This document shows, piece by piece, positions 1 through 10,995 of a DNA stretch of 64,000 bases. Location: positions 9,432,501-9,496,500 of the forward strand of contig WPIO01000003.1 in the NCBI GenBank assembly GCA_009760855.2, read 5' to 3'. Position 1 is the first letter of the stretch; each line of letters starts with the position of its first letter. Below the pieces are notes generated by a model. The model saw only the letters and a list, made by a program, of their open reading frames with translations, was not told the DNA's origin and ran no database searches. A program made the translations under genes and the position numbers. The DNA is from Cristatella mucedo. Taxonomy: Eukaryota; Bryozoa; Phylactolaemata; Cristatellidae.

Positions 1-1039
1 TCAGTCGGAGCGCATTTGCCGTCGCCGCTGCCGCTGCTCGCCATTGGCGTGCGTGCGACGAGTCGTGCTGCCAAGCCGCCGTCGCCGGCGGCAGAGCGTC
101 ACGCGTGCGCGCGCGCAGACGCTCTGCAACGTCTCCGCAACGACCGAGTGCGACCTGCACGAATTTTCGACAGCAGCATCACCAGCCTGACACCGACATC
201 GAGGGCGATCGCTACAGAGTTGTCACCAAACTATGGGTTAGGCGCGAAGTGGTGCGTCTTCGCCACGACCAGTTGCAACCTGCTTCCGGCTTCGGAGAGC
301 GAAAAGTAAAAAGTTCAAGTTGTTGCTGCGCTGCAAGCGTCATGGCTACTGGATTTAGTGGTGCTTTCAATAAAAAGAAAGGAGCATCATGGCTTTACGA
401 AAAAACCAGAAATTGGCGAAGTAGCGCGAGTCCTAAACTAAACTATGTGCGGTCAAGAAACTGAGCCAAGCAACTTAACGCAGTCGAACGAATGAGGAAA
501 CGCATAAGAAAGACACAATTGCGGTGTAGGTACGAACAACCACTGCCCAGCAGTTTTCTAGGAGGAAGGTGACCGCAAACCTGGACGACTGCAGCTGTGC
601 TCCACGTGTCTTCGTGCCGTTTTATCTGACCTCTGCCGAGCCAGGACTCTGCAAAACCGCGAAGAGGGAGGGATATGATAATGGGAACTCATACGGCACC
701 CTAGCTAAGAGAATGAGTGCCTAGATTTAGAGCGCTGACTACAGGCCTGGCCCTTCTGTTCGATGAAAAGATGCTGTAAGCTGCCGCTCCAGAGTATGCT
801 ATGCTACTGCTTCGCCCCCGCTCCGCAGTCGCCAGACGATCAAAGGCGCTACCGCTATCGGCCGGGCTACGGCGCCTATCCAGGGGACTTTCGTCGGCGG
901 CTGCGGCGGCGGCGGCGGCAGAGCGAAGGGTCGCGTACGGATATGCCCTGCGCTGCCGTCGTCGGGTTGAGGCTAAGGTCAAAGCTCAAATGCGCTCCCA
1001 CCGGCTGCGCGAGGCTTGCAGGGAGACGCCGCCTCCGAC

Positions 1040-1077
1040 CGTCGCGCGAGCTCGCCGATCGGCGCGCTCGCGCGACG
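1040..1077. repeat. 38-bp near-perfect palindrome
   Basis: Two 19-bp halves are reverse complements with a single mismatched pair and no spacer (centre 1,058/1,059). Weaker symmetry extends outward to roughly 1,015-1,100. It belongs to the set of short inverted repeats scattered over the window. Confidence 0.85.
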
Positions 1078-3052
1078 AGACGTGGCCGCGTCTCATCGCT
1101 GCGATCCGATGCAAAATATTCGGCGGTGGCGGCGGCGCGCGATCGCGCAAAGCTGCACTCTGAGCTTCACCCGCTCGACCGTGGCCTTGCTCTGTAGCGT
1201 TCTTGAGAGAATCGATCGTCAGGTAGCTCGCAGACTGGCTACGAGCGTTTCGCGCCGCGAGCGTTTTGCGCCGCGATGGTGGCGGTGGGCGGATGCGGCG
1301 ATCCGCGCTGCGAGCGAAGCTCGAATGACGATTGCAGTACAGCACGACATTCTCTGTCGAATTCGCGAGCACGCCAAACCCCGAGGCGCGCGCGAGCGCC
1401 AAGTGCTCGCGCACACACTCTCGAGAAGAGCTACTGGAGAGTTCTCGCCGACCGCTGGCCCGCCCGCCCGCCCCCCAAGCGCACCGCCGCGCAAGATTTT
1501 CACCTTTCTCGAGAGCCAGCGTGCGGATGGCGACGGAATTCGGCCGATGCGCTTGAAACGCCGTTGGCCGCGATAGGCAATCGTTTCGCGAGCTTCGCGA
1601 CGCCGATTTTCTCGTGGGACCCGGGGGAAAGGGAGCAAGCCGGTTGAACGATGACGCCCCGCAGCGTTGAGCGCCCGCGTCCCAGCCGTCCGCGCGCAGC
1701 GCCCGTGTCGCACCTCGCGTAGGGAGCGTACGGGCCGCTGGTCGTCCGCCGCCGCCGCTGCTACGGTGAGCGGCCAGCGCGAGTCAGCCTTCGCGAGGAT
1801 TCGCCAGCTGGAGAACGCGGCGCGGCGCTCTTTAAAGCTGTCGCCCTAATGGCTTTTAGCGTGTTTTCGCGGCGATCCGAGTGACTAGTCGGCGGCTGCG
1901 ATTGAAAATAAAGAGGATACCGCTCTCCGACTTCCTAGGGAGCGGATGTTTTCATGCCCCGCGGCGCGCATGTTAAACGACAATTCCGCGCCTCTCTCTC
2001 CGACGTGACGAGAATTGCATCGCAGGTGCTCGAGCGATTCCCCTCGGCGAGCGAATCGCGCCACCCGAGCGGGCTCCGACGGCGCCCGCAAGGTAATCAC
2101 TCGCCCGGCCCATCAGCTGCTTCAGAAACGGCTAATTTGTTATTCTTGGAGACATTGATTTTCGCGAGGCGCGCGGAACGCCGCCGACGCCGACTGCACG
2201 CAGCGGCGGCCGTGGCCGCCGCAGCGTCAGGGCCTCGGCGGCCAGAACCACCTGCGCGTACCTGCACAACCGGACCTTCTCTGAGCCGCCCTCGACCGGA
2301 TCTCCGGCGAGCGAATGCAGCCGGCCCGGCCGCTGGATACCTCGGCGGCGGCGGCGCGCGCGCTAAGTGCCAGTCGAAGCGTTGCGCCGACGCGAGCGGA
2401 GGCAGCGAGCAGTTCGCGCGGCGTCAGGTAGCTCCTTTCCCTGTAGTCGTCGCAGGTGCGAGAGTGCGAGCGCAAAAAATGATCGAGCAGCGCTAGCCTG
2501 GCGGTCTTGGGCCGCTGGCGCGTCGGACATCGTAAATTCATCTGCCGAGGCAAATAGCGAAAGGCCACAGCTAATTCCTCTTCGGCTCGTCGGTAGCTCG
2601 CACAGGGGCGTTTAAAGCTGTACTCATCCCGCCGTTGTATCAGTCGTGCTTAATTCTTTAATTTATAATGGAAAGCAAGAGCACCCGTAAGAGGTCCGCA
2701 GTGGTCGCGCTAAACGATGTGCCGCGCCGCCGAGCCGCGGTCCGGTCCGCGAACTCGCGCAGGGCCGGCGGCGCAGCCTGGCGAATCGCGTCTCTCTCTC
2801 ACACAATTTCTCTCTCGCCGAGTCTCGCTCAGTCGTCGTCCCCCCCCCCCGCTCTAGATCAGTAACTCGAATTTTCGCCGTTCAAAGTCGCTGCGCTTCT
2901 TGCAGCGGAAGAAGTCAGAATATCAGCGGCTCGCGAGATTGCGTTCGCGAAACGCCTTCGCGCGCGCGCGCTGCCAAAGATCGTTCGCTGAGAGATTGAG
3001 CGCATTGACCTCATTCGGACCTGATTCAGTCGCGACGCCACGATTCTTCCGC

Positions 3053-3091
3053 GAGCTCCGTTCTCCGAGGGAGCCTCGGAGAACGGAGCTC
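3053..3091. repeat. Perfect hairpin, 18-bp arms, 3-nt loop
   Basis: Positions 3,053-3,070 are the exact reverse complement of 3,074-3,091, separated by GAG. The arms are mixed sequence, not simple repeat, so the symmetry is not a by-product of low complexity. Confidence 0.95.
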
Positions 3092-3533
3092 TCGCGGCGG
3101 AGGAAGTCGGCGAGACGCGCTCTCTGCTGCAACTCTGCAGCGCGCGGTCAATCGACTCATCTGACGTCACCTACGCTCACGACGTCACGCGAGCCCGCGA
3201 GAATCGGCAAAACTCGACGGAAGATTCGTCTGCTGCAATTTTGAGCGCGCGGTCCTGAACGCTCGACGGACATTCCGGTGCAGGCAGGACGCCGCCGCAC
3301 ACGGCCAAACGGGACGCGGCACGCAAACGCCTCGGAAGCCGTCTGCCGCGGGCGAGCGCGGCCTCCGACGCGCGTGCCGACTAGTTGGCGGGCATCCGGC
3401 TAAAGCGAGAGCTACGTCGCGGCGCCATTTTTCCAAATGCGGTAACTCGCACGAGCCAGCGCGAGAGCTGCTTCGCGTTCGCGACCAACTTCGCTCGCGC
3501 GCCGCGCTGGCGTCCGCTTCTTGTAGCCATTCC

Positions 3534-3573
3534 GATAAAAGGCGACGCCGCCGGCGCCTTACGCTCGACAGTC
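3534..3573 (+). promoter_or_regulatory. Possible TATA plus initiator core promoter
   Basis: GATAAAAGG at 3,534-3,542 is followed about 35 bp later by GACAGTCG (A at 3,570), resembling a TATA/initiator pair. A donor-like ATGTAAGT lies near 3,675. No coding exon was found downstream, so if real it would start a non-coding or distant transcript. Chance occurrence is quite possible. Confidence 0.2.
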
Positions 3574-3697
3574 GCTAAAGGGTCAACCATCGGATCAACC
3601 GTTGCGGCAGACGTGCGGACGGCGTCTCTCTAAACCTGTCTCTTAAAACTTGTCTAAGCCTGTGTATGTGTATTATGTAAGTTCGCAGCGGCGACGC

Positions 3698-4076
3698 TAC
3701 GAGTTCTAGTCCTTTTCGAGCCCGGTCCCGGGTGAAACCTGCTCAAGCTTTATCGCCACTTCATCGCAGCTGCTCAGCCTTAACGGACGCCAGCACGGAC
3801 AGGTCTTCAGACGGTCAGCATGACAGCTATGGTTACATAAAAATACAGCTTACGTTACCCTTGTCGCTTGTGCCAATTTGCATGCCGATCATTTGTTCCA
3901 TTAAGTCTTTGAGAAATATCAATAAATGTGCGGTCGGAAGAGATAAATTTCAAATGGTGGGGGACATAACTCCCGGCCCCCCAGGTCATACCTCCTTATA
4001 GCTGCGATGCCACGAGTTCAAGCCTTCTTCGAGCCCTGTCTTGGGTGAAACCTGCTCTAGTTTCATCGCCACTTGG
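3698..4076 (+). repeat. Pair of dispersed ~65-bp direct repeats, SINE-like
   Basis: The sequences at 3,698-3,765 and 4,010-4,076 are close copies separated by about 245 bp. Both carry ACGAGTTC followed by CGAGCCC and GGGTGAAACCTGCTC, reminiscent of a tRNA-type B box. The class is uncertain; they could be two decayed SINE copies or a local duplication. Confidence 0.5.
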
Positions 4077-4568
4077 CCGTCAGATTCCATCCCTGTGCAT
4101 ACCCAGGATTACGTCAGGGAAAAGGCAGATCTGGCACAGGCCTGGCATGCGTGGCGGCGACGAAGGGGCGTGCTTGGTGGCCGGATCCGTCGGCCGCACT
4201 CCTTGAAGGACTCGACAGTTTCAAATTACACCAGCCTGAAGTCAGGCGGCGCTGCCCGGCAGGTCGCAAGACGGAGCCGCTAACGAGCGCCTTCGTCTCC
4301 GCGCGCCGCTCGCCTCGCCGGGCGCGAGCGCCTAGCGCCTAGCTCAATTACAAGGGGCGGCGTCGGCGCGAGCCAGCGCTCGCGCGGCCCGGAGAGCCGC
4401 GGAAGGACTCTAATCCGAGGTGGACACTCGAGCAAAGACGTGTGCAGATGTTGGATCGCATTCGACGTACGAAACGTAGGACGCGCACGACGGGCTAGCG
4501 GTGGACGGTAGTCGAGGCGACTGGCCCGCTTTGGTATGTCGAGCGCTCCGAATAGCAAAGCCACGAAG

Positions 4569-4571
<3 letters not shown>

Positions 4572-4653
<82 letters not shown>

Positions 4654-4675
4654 GAGAGAGGGGGGAGAGAGAGAT
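4572..4675 (+). repeat. (GA)n microsatellite
   Basis: About 100 bp of GA dinucleotide repeat with a few extra G interruptions toward its 3' end. It explains the runs of alternating Arg-Glu or Ser-Leu in the reading frames crossing it. Confidence 0.97.
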
Positions 4676-4753
4676 GAGAAGCGGCTGGCGTGGGAGTGCG
4701 CCAGTCACAGCGAGCTGGCGTGCGAGCGAGCGAGGGGGCGGTCGGGCGGGCGA

Positions 4754-4785
4754 GCCGCGAGCAGCCGCCAGCGGCTGCTCGCGGC
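4754..4785. repeat. Perfect hairpin, 15-bp arms, 2-nt loop
   Basis: Positions 4,754-4,768 are the exact reverse complement of 4,771-4,785, with CA between them. It is very GC-rich. Confidence 0.9.
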
Positions 4786-6670
4786 CGGCATTCTAGATAC
4801 GAGCGCGTCCCATTCCCGCCCCGATCGCTCCGTTAGTCGCTCACAAAAGGCCATTGTGTCATATGTGTGGAGCGACAAGTTCATATTAAACTGTTGGCAC
4901 TCAAACAGACGGGCGATAGCATCTAGGAAAACAGCGCTCGCCCAAATGCCGTCGGTGCAGCGCTCTGCAAGTCCGCCGCCGTCGAGCGCCGTCGAGCGCT
5001 ATTGTGGCCTGCCTCGCTGGAGCTCGCAGCCTTGGCGATTTATTGTCAGCTCCGTCAATGGTATCTTAGCGATCGTTGCTCGCCTGAGAATCGCGGTTGA
5101 GAGCTAGCAGCCGCGCTGCTCATTGTCGGCGGCAACATTATGTTTGCAAATGAGTTATCTAAGTAACAGAGAAACTTTATCGCGCTCGCTCGCGCGCGAT
5201 CAGCTCCGCTCTGTACCGTTTTGTCCGCAGCAAAAAAGGGGCGAATTACGTTTGCATCTGCACCAGCACGCCGATTAGGCGATCGGATTAATGACTTTAA
5301 TTGTGCCGTCGCGTAAAGTGTCTTCTCCTGTCTTCTTGGTCGCGGTCTGCTTTGTGATAGCTCGGCGAGAGGGAAGAAACGGTACTGGCAGGCACAAAAG
5401 GGACGCTTCGCATGCAGAAATTGCTCGCGAACCGCTCGCCATTCAGACTGCGAGGGGATCTTAATCGCTGTTCGGCTGCCAGAGCAGTGCGCCTGCCCAC
5501 GGCTCGGAGTGGAATTGTATTCACTCGCTCTCCGCGCGAATCGGGCAAGATAGTATCTTATCGATGTGCGCGTCGGAGAGAGGACATTGTCAATAGGTGT
5601 TGAAACGGTGTTTTAATGAATTAGAGAATGCCGCTCCGTGCCCCGTCAATGGTCTCCTCGCGCTTTAGCCGGAGGACGCGCCGCTCGGCGCGATGCTTCC
5701 ATTTAATTACCGACGGACAATGTCCTGAGTAGACGGACGCTGCTCGCAATGACGCCGCGCGCAGCTCCTAATGCGGTTCGTCGCGCGCTCGGCCGCCGCC
5801 GCCGCTGCAAGACGTCCAGTCGCCTCTGCGTAGGCACGCGTGCCTACGCAGAGGCGACTGGACCTCGAGGGCCGTCGCCGTCCCTCGCCCACGCTCCACG
5901 CCGCAATCGCCGGCGGCGACGCCGCCAGGCGAAGCCGGCGCGGCGTCTTTCGGCCGATGAGCCCGGCTCGCCCGTCGCTGACGAATGGCCGCCGCTTCGA
6001 AGCGCTGGAGCGTCGACCGGAGGCGAGGCGCGACACGTACGCCGGCGGCACAAGTGCGCATGCGTGCGGCGATCGTCGGCCGTGCGGCGGCGGCCGGCGG
6101 ACGATCTGCTCGCGACCGTGGCGCGACGACTGCGAAGGCGACACTGAGCTCGCGGGTGCGTGACCCGAGAGTCGCACAAGAGAACGGAGGAGCGTGCGTC
6201 GCTCGGGCATCGGGTGGCGGCGGTGGCGGCGCGGGACTCGCGCGATCGCCGAAGAGTACCGATGTACCGAGACCTCCTTAATCAAAGATTTTTTCTTATC
6301 TCATTTCTACTCTGCATGCAATAAATCGATCTTTCCTCGTCGCTTATGACTTTAAAATTCATTCTGACCACTCTACTGAAGCCTCGAGTGCCGAATTTCG
6401 TGCACTGACTGACTGACTCACTTTCTCTCATGGCTCATGTTCGTGACTCTACTCGGAACAGGGGATATAAACTTGATTGTTCCACAACTGAATGGTAGCA
6501 TTCCCTATTATTACAAGATTCTGCTTACTTGACCACACGGGGGATTTCATTCAGTCTACAGCTTTGCCCTCCTCTGCATCCATCATATCGTGTGTGAATC
6601 GGAAACGGCGCCGGCGCTCGCCAAACGGTGCGCAGCCCGAGAGGCGAAGCGCTGAGCCTCGATCTGGGGA
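4786..6670. other. CpG-rich non-coding block
   Basis: No gene recognised. It contains the 50-bp perfect palindrome at 5,814-5,863. Reading frames of up to 192 codons are Arg/Ala/Pro-rich on both strands without any family signature. Confidence 0.55.
5814..5863. repeat. 50-bp perfect palindrome with no spacer
   Basis: Positions 5,814-5,838 and 5,839-5,863 are exact reverse complements, centred on ACGCGT. Mixed-sequence arms of 25 bp with no loop are not expected by chance in a window this size. Perfect spacerless palindromes are usually unstable in cloning hosts and in replication. Confidence 0.97.
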
Positions 6671-6672
6671 TC

Positions 6673-6674
<2 letters not shown>

Positions 6675-6730
<56 letters not shown>
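6675..6730 (+). repeat. (GA)n microsatellite
   Basis: About 50 bp of nearly pure GA repeat. Confidence 0.95.
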
Positions 6731-6731
<1 letters not shown>

Positions 6732-7046
6732 CTCTGCGTGTGTATCCCGAATTTGAACCTAAGCTTCAGATTACATTTGCTACGTTCCCTAGTTTACTTG
6801 CAATTCGTGCATTCTCGGCGAAAATGAGTTTCATTTGTGCCACGGCTGGGCTGCTCCAGGCTGCTGGAGGCTTGTAAAGAATTGCAGCTTGCTGCAGTGT
6901 CCACCCTGACACCCGCCTACTAAAAATAATAGGGCCCAGACGAGACGCTCCAGCTTTGGTAGACATCTAGGCACTCCTTCGTCCAACCGAGTACGCCCGG
7001 TAGCATGCAGTATTTCCCGCGGCCTTTCGCATTGACCAAATCAACC

Positions 7047-7058
7047 GGCTAATTAGCC
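7047..7058. promoter_or_regulatory. Palindromic homeodomain-type site GGCTAATTAGCC
   Basis: A perfect 12-bp palindrome built on TAATTA, the core bound by Q50 homeodomains such as EMX. It sits in GC-rich DNA about 12.7 kb upstream of the EMX start. A role in auto- or cross-regulation is only inference, since TAATTA occurs often by chance. Confidence 0.25.
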
Positions 7059-7487
7059 AAGAGCGTGCAGTCCAACCTTAGCCGGTCAACCTCGGCCCGG
7101 CGCGCGGCGAGATGCAGGTCGCGCGCATTATCTGCGCAGCCGCGTGAGGCCCGCGAGGCTAGCGCTGAGATTTTCGGCCGGACCATAGAGGCGGCGGGGG
7201 CGGGGGCAATCGCAGCGCCCTCTCGTCCAATCGCCGGTGGCGATGCCCCTCGGTGACAGTGCGGCGTGCCGAAGGAGAAGACGAAGGCTGAATTGTCGAG
7301 TCGCACGCGTGGCGGCGGGCGGCGACCCTGGTCATCCGTCGCTGCAGGTGGCCGCGCGGGTGTCGCTCGAGACCGGCAGCCGCTGCCAAGCCGGCGGTGA
7401 GGGCGACAGACATTCGAGGCGCAACGGGGTCGACGGCGGCGAGCTGGCGATTCAGCGACAGGAGCTGGCGTCGGCTTGCGAGCATGC

Positions 7488-7555
7488 GCGGCTAGAGGGC
7501 GCTCCGACTGCGGCTAGAGGGCGCTCCGACTGCGGCTAGAGGGCGCTCCGACTGC
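7488..7555 (+). repeat. 22-bp tandem repeat, three copies
   Basis: The unit containing GCTAGAGGGCGCTCCGACTG is repeated three times at 22-bp spacing (unit starts near 7,491, 7,513 and 7,535), almost without change. Confidence 0.9.
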
Positions 7556-8452
7556 TGCTCTAGCCGCTCGTATCTCCGCCGCCGATCGCCCTCTCGGCTG
7601 AAGTTGTTTGGGGGTGACTCATCTCTCGCACGGATGCGATATCGGCGGCGGCACCCAGGGTCCGGCGCCCCGAATTGCTACGATGAGCGACGCGCTGCGT
7701 CTGTGGCGAAGCGGGGTAGGGGCAGGGGGGCGGGCGGATCACAGATGACGATGACCGTAGGGTGGTCTCGCTCGGTTTCGCCGATGGCAGCAACTTGAAA
7801 GACGTCCACCGCCGCCAAGCGGCTGCAAAGCGGCTTGCAGTTTAGCTGCTTCCTCAAGTCCGCAACTCCAAAGATGTCGAGAACGAGAAAACTTGCGGCT
7901 AACCCTCGAGATACGGCAACCAAGCGACTTCAATCACTGCCGCCGGAGACCAAGAAGCAGCGGAACGCTGACGTAGCTTCTTCCGGGCGTTTCGGGCGAG
8001 GTTTCTGAAAGCCAAATTGATGCCGCCCGAGGGGCCGCAGGGCCCTCGAGCGGCGAAATTCTCCCCTTGTGCTCGCCGTCGACGCGCTGCCTGCAGCAGC
8101 CGCCACTCGCGCCGCGCTTGCTTCCGCCCGAGCTATTGCGGGCGCAGAGCGGCGCCGGAAGTCTCTGTCGGGACGTCGTCGTTCGCCAGCTAAGCGGCGG
8201 CCGCGGCGCCGGTGCCTGAAGACGCGCGGAAGCAGCAGCAGCAGCGTATGGCAGCGGCGCACTATGCTCCGCTCCGTGCGCCGCCGCAGCCGTCGTGGGA
8301 CAGCGCGCCAGAGCCGACGCCAGCCCTACGGGTCGCGTAGGTAGCGCACCCTCGAGCTTTCTCATTGCCAGAGCCGACGCTGCGGCGCGAAGCCGCTCGA
8401 ACCGGCGCTCGAACCGGCGCTCGCTTCCTTAGCGCGGCTGAGGAATTCGCCT

Positions 8453-8453
<1 letters not shown>

Positions 8454-8538
<85 letters not shown>
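8454..8538 (+). repeat. (GA)n microsatellite
   Basis: About 85 bp of uninterrupted GA repeat within CpG-rich DNA. Confidence 0.97.
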
Positions 8539-8540
<2 letters not shown>

Positions 8541-10837
8541 TCAGCGCAGACGGCCGGTGCTCGAGCGGCGATCCCGCACTCTCGCGGCGAGCCGCCGTAG
8601 CCGGCGTGTGTCCCTCCTCCTCCTCCTCCTCCTCCTGCATAATGCGCTTTGCCGCAGGTGCTGCAGCCGCTCTGCGCCTGCGCGCGGTGCTCATATCCGG
8701 CGAAAGCGCTGCAGCCGCTCGAGACGCCCCAGAGTCCGTCATCGTCGTCGCCGTCGGCCTCGTCGAGTGCTGAGCAGCGTAGACACGAGCGCAGCAGCCA
8801 GAGGCGACGATTCGCACCTGCGGCGATTGCTCCACTCCGCCGGCGATCGCGCTCGCTCAGCGTCGGCGGCTCCGCGCGGCGCGCACACCGCCCAAGGTGG
8901 GGGCGGCGGCGGCGGGGGCGGCGGCGGCGGCGGCGACGACGCCCCGACGGCGCGAGCCCATGCGCGACGCCGGAGCTCTCGGAATGCTCGAGCTCGGCAA
9001 ATCGGGCAGGCCAATCTGAACCTCGCAGGGGCCGCGGCGACGGCGTCGGTGCCTCGAGGGCGCGCTCGAGCTGCCTGCGCCGCCGGCCGCGGTCTCTGCG
9101 AGGGCGGCGGCGCGAGCTCAGCTGCCGCTTGCTTGCTCGCGCTCGCATCCGGGGCGGCGGCGATGAGCGCCGAGTCACAGGCTGTCACGACGAAGCGACG
9201 TCCTCCAAAGATGCAAGCCGCACAAAAGCTATCTGTTATTCTCTTGTTTCTCTCATCCCCGGCGCTTTGGCTAGGGAGCGCGGCCGTGTTTAGGCGCCGA
9301 TCCGGCGCGAATGCGGGGCTGTAATTAGTAAATAACTTTTGTTAAGCATCACAGTTTAATAATTCACGGCCCCTTTTATGTTTATTTATTTTAAAACTAA
9401 TTTCGCGCCTGATACACTAATGAATACACAAGAGCAAAAGGCTGCTCGCCCTCTATTGTCAGCGAACTGCGATCTGTTTAACCCGAGGCAGACAAACGGA
9501 GCCTAGTCTATTTATATACAAAACCGAATAAATTGGTTTTTATGCAAGCGCAAACTGTCGCATTGTTTTCCGGTTTACTCCGCGGGTCCAGTCGCTCAAA
9601 GCTCTCCTTGTTCCGACGGAGCCCTCCTGAATTGGCTTCTCTATTACCATAGAAAAAATTAACAGACCCACCGGCCGACGAACTGAGAGACGGTCGCCTC
9701 CAGACAAACTTGCGACGGCTTGTCACTGCTACCGCCTTTGAAGGGCCCCGTCGTCGGCGACTTAGTGGCGATCGGGTGTCGACGGCGGCGTCGCTGGTTA
9801 GTGCAAGACGACGGGCTCTCTGAGCAGCGCTTCGTCGCAGCGCTGCATTCTTACGAGTGCAGCATACGCGGCTCTCGCCCGCGGGGCCGCCGCGCGCGTT
9901 GCTGGGTTGCCGAGTTCCGTCGCCAAGGCGGCCGACCTCCCGTCACCTCGAAACAGCTACGAACTCGGTGTCTTTCTCGCGAGGCACCTCGCGAACGTAC
10001 CCTGTATCTCGATTGGCTATACGACGTCTGTCCCCCGTGACAGGACCGCCGCGACGTCTGTCCGCCCGACTGGACCACCGCCAGCTGTCTGCGGCGCCGC
10101 TCATGCTGCGCTTTCTGCGTCGGGCCGCCGGCTTTTGTCACGTTCTCGAACGGATCGCACGGCTCGCGAAATCGAGCTAACGCGCCAGCAGCATGCGATG
10201 ATGTGCGCCTGCCGGGCGACGCTGCTTGTCGGAAAAATGCGCGCGCATCCTGTCCGTTCGCGAAGGCTCCTGGAGACTCGGAGAGGGAGGGGGAAAGCGC
10301 TGAAGCCGAGCGGCGCCTCCACGGGGTCCTGCTGCGACTGAGCACTCCGACTGCGTCGGTCGCCGCGAAATCGGGCGCTCGGCTTCCCTTCGGAGGGATG
10401 CAGCCCATGGAACGACGAGCGAAGAGCCAGGTCAACAGCGGGCGGGGGTAGGAGATGCTGCTGCTCTCGCCTTCGTAGAGCTCGTTAAGCAGGTGCTCAG
10501 GAAAGAGCAGTCCCGGACGGCCTGAGGAGGATGGCGGCCGACATGCGCAAGATGGCTGGCGGAAGTGCCAGCTAGACCTGTGGGGAGCGCCAGGTAGCTG
10601 CCTAGCGTCGGCGGCGATGCGCAGCCGCCGGATTTCCTGCTGTCTAGCAGCAGGTTAGCAGTTTTAAAATTCACAATTTAATGACTATGAGCGACAGCTG
10701 TTCCATTTTACCAGCAGTGGTCACGGTGTCCTGCCAATGGTGACTGCACTTGGATCCCGGGCTCAGCTTCATCAATTAGTTAATCTAAAGGGGTGGAAAG
10801 AGGCTTTTGAAAAGGGGTGTATATTCTCTGTCTCTTC

Positions 10838-10838
<1 letters not shown>
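8539..10838. other. CpG-rich block with an internal AT-rich island
   Basis: No gene recognised. Reading frames of up to 319 codons owe their length to GC composition and to the (GA)n and GGC runs. An AT-rich island at about 9,320-9,430 contains GTAATTAG and other TAAT cores, a pattern compatible with homeodomain-binding regulatory DNA but not proof of it. Confidence 0.5.

Positions 10839-10922
<84 letters not shown>
10839..10922 (+). repeat. (CT)n microsatellite, start of the CT-rich array
   Basis: About 80 bp of pure CT repeat. It grades through CTGT-containing variants (10,923-10,995) into the minisatellite that follows. Confidence 0.97.
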
Positions 10923-10923
<1 letters not shown>

Positions 10924-10995
10924 TGCTGCCTCTGTCTCTCCCTCCCTGTCTCTGTCTCTCTCTCTGTATCTGTGTATCTCTCTCTCACTCACTCT

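Larger units (their letters stand above)
1..3690. other. CpG-rich upstream block, no gene recognised
   Basis: GC- and CpG-rich DNA far upstream of EMX. Many overlapping reading frames of 60-190 codons occur on both strands, but they are rich in Arg, Ala, Ser and Pro, overlap in several frames and show no recognisable domain. That is what stop-poor GC-rich sequence gives by chance. It contains two hairpins (1,040-1,077 and 3,053-3,091, listed separately) and a possible core promoter near 3,535-3,573. It could hold distal regulatory DNA of the homeobox gene, but nothing in the sequence proves this. Confidence 0.6.
6731..8453. other. CpG-rich non-coding block
   Basis: No gene recognised. It holds a palindromic homeodomain-type site (7,047-7,058) and a 22-bp triplication (7,488-7,555). 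Its reading frames are GC-composition artefacts. Confidence 0.5.

Noticed and set aside
763-1713. Overlapping Arg/Ala-rich frames on both strands
   Set aside because: Several frames are open at once in the same GC-rich DNA, with no domain and no codon-usage preference for one frame.
5707-6285. 192-codon minus frame
   Set aside because: Includes the 50-bp palindrome read through, is Arg/Ser/Ala-rich, and has competing frames of similar length.
8365-9324. 319-codon + frame and 249-codon minus frame
   Set aside because: Length comes from a (GA)n tract, GGC runs and GC-rich sequence. A short hydrophobic stretch near the end is not convincing as a signal or membrane segment.
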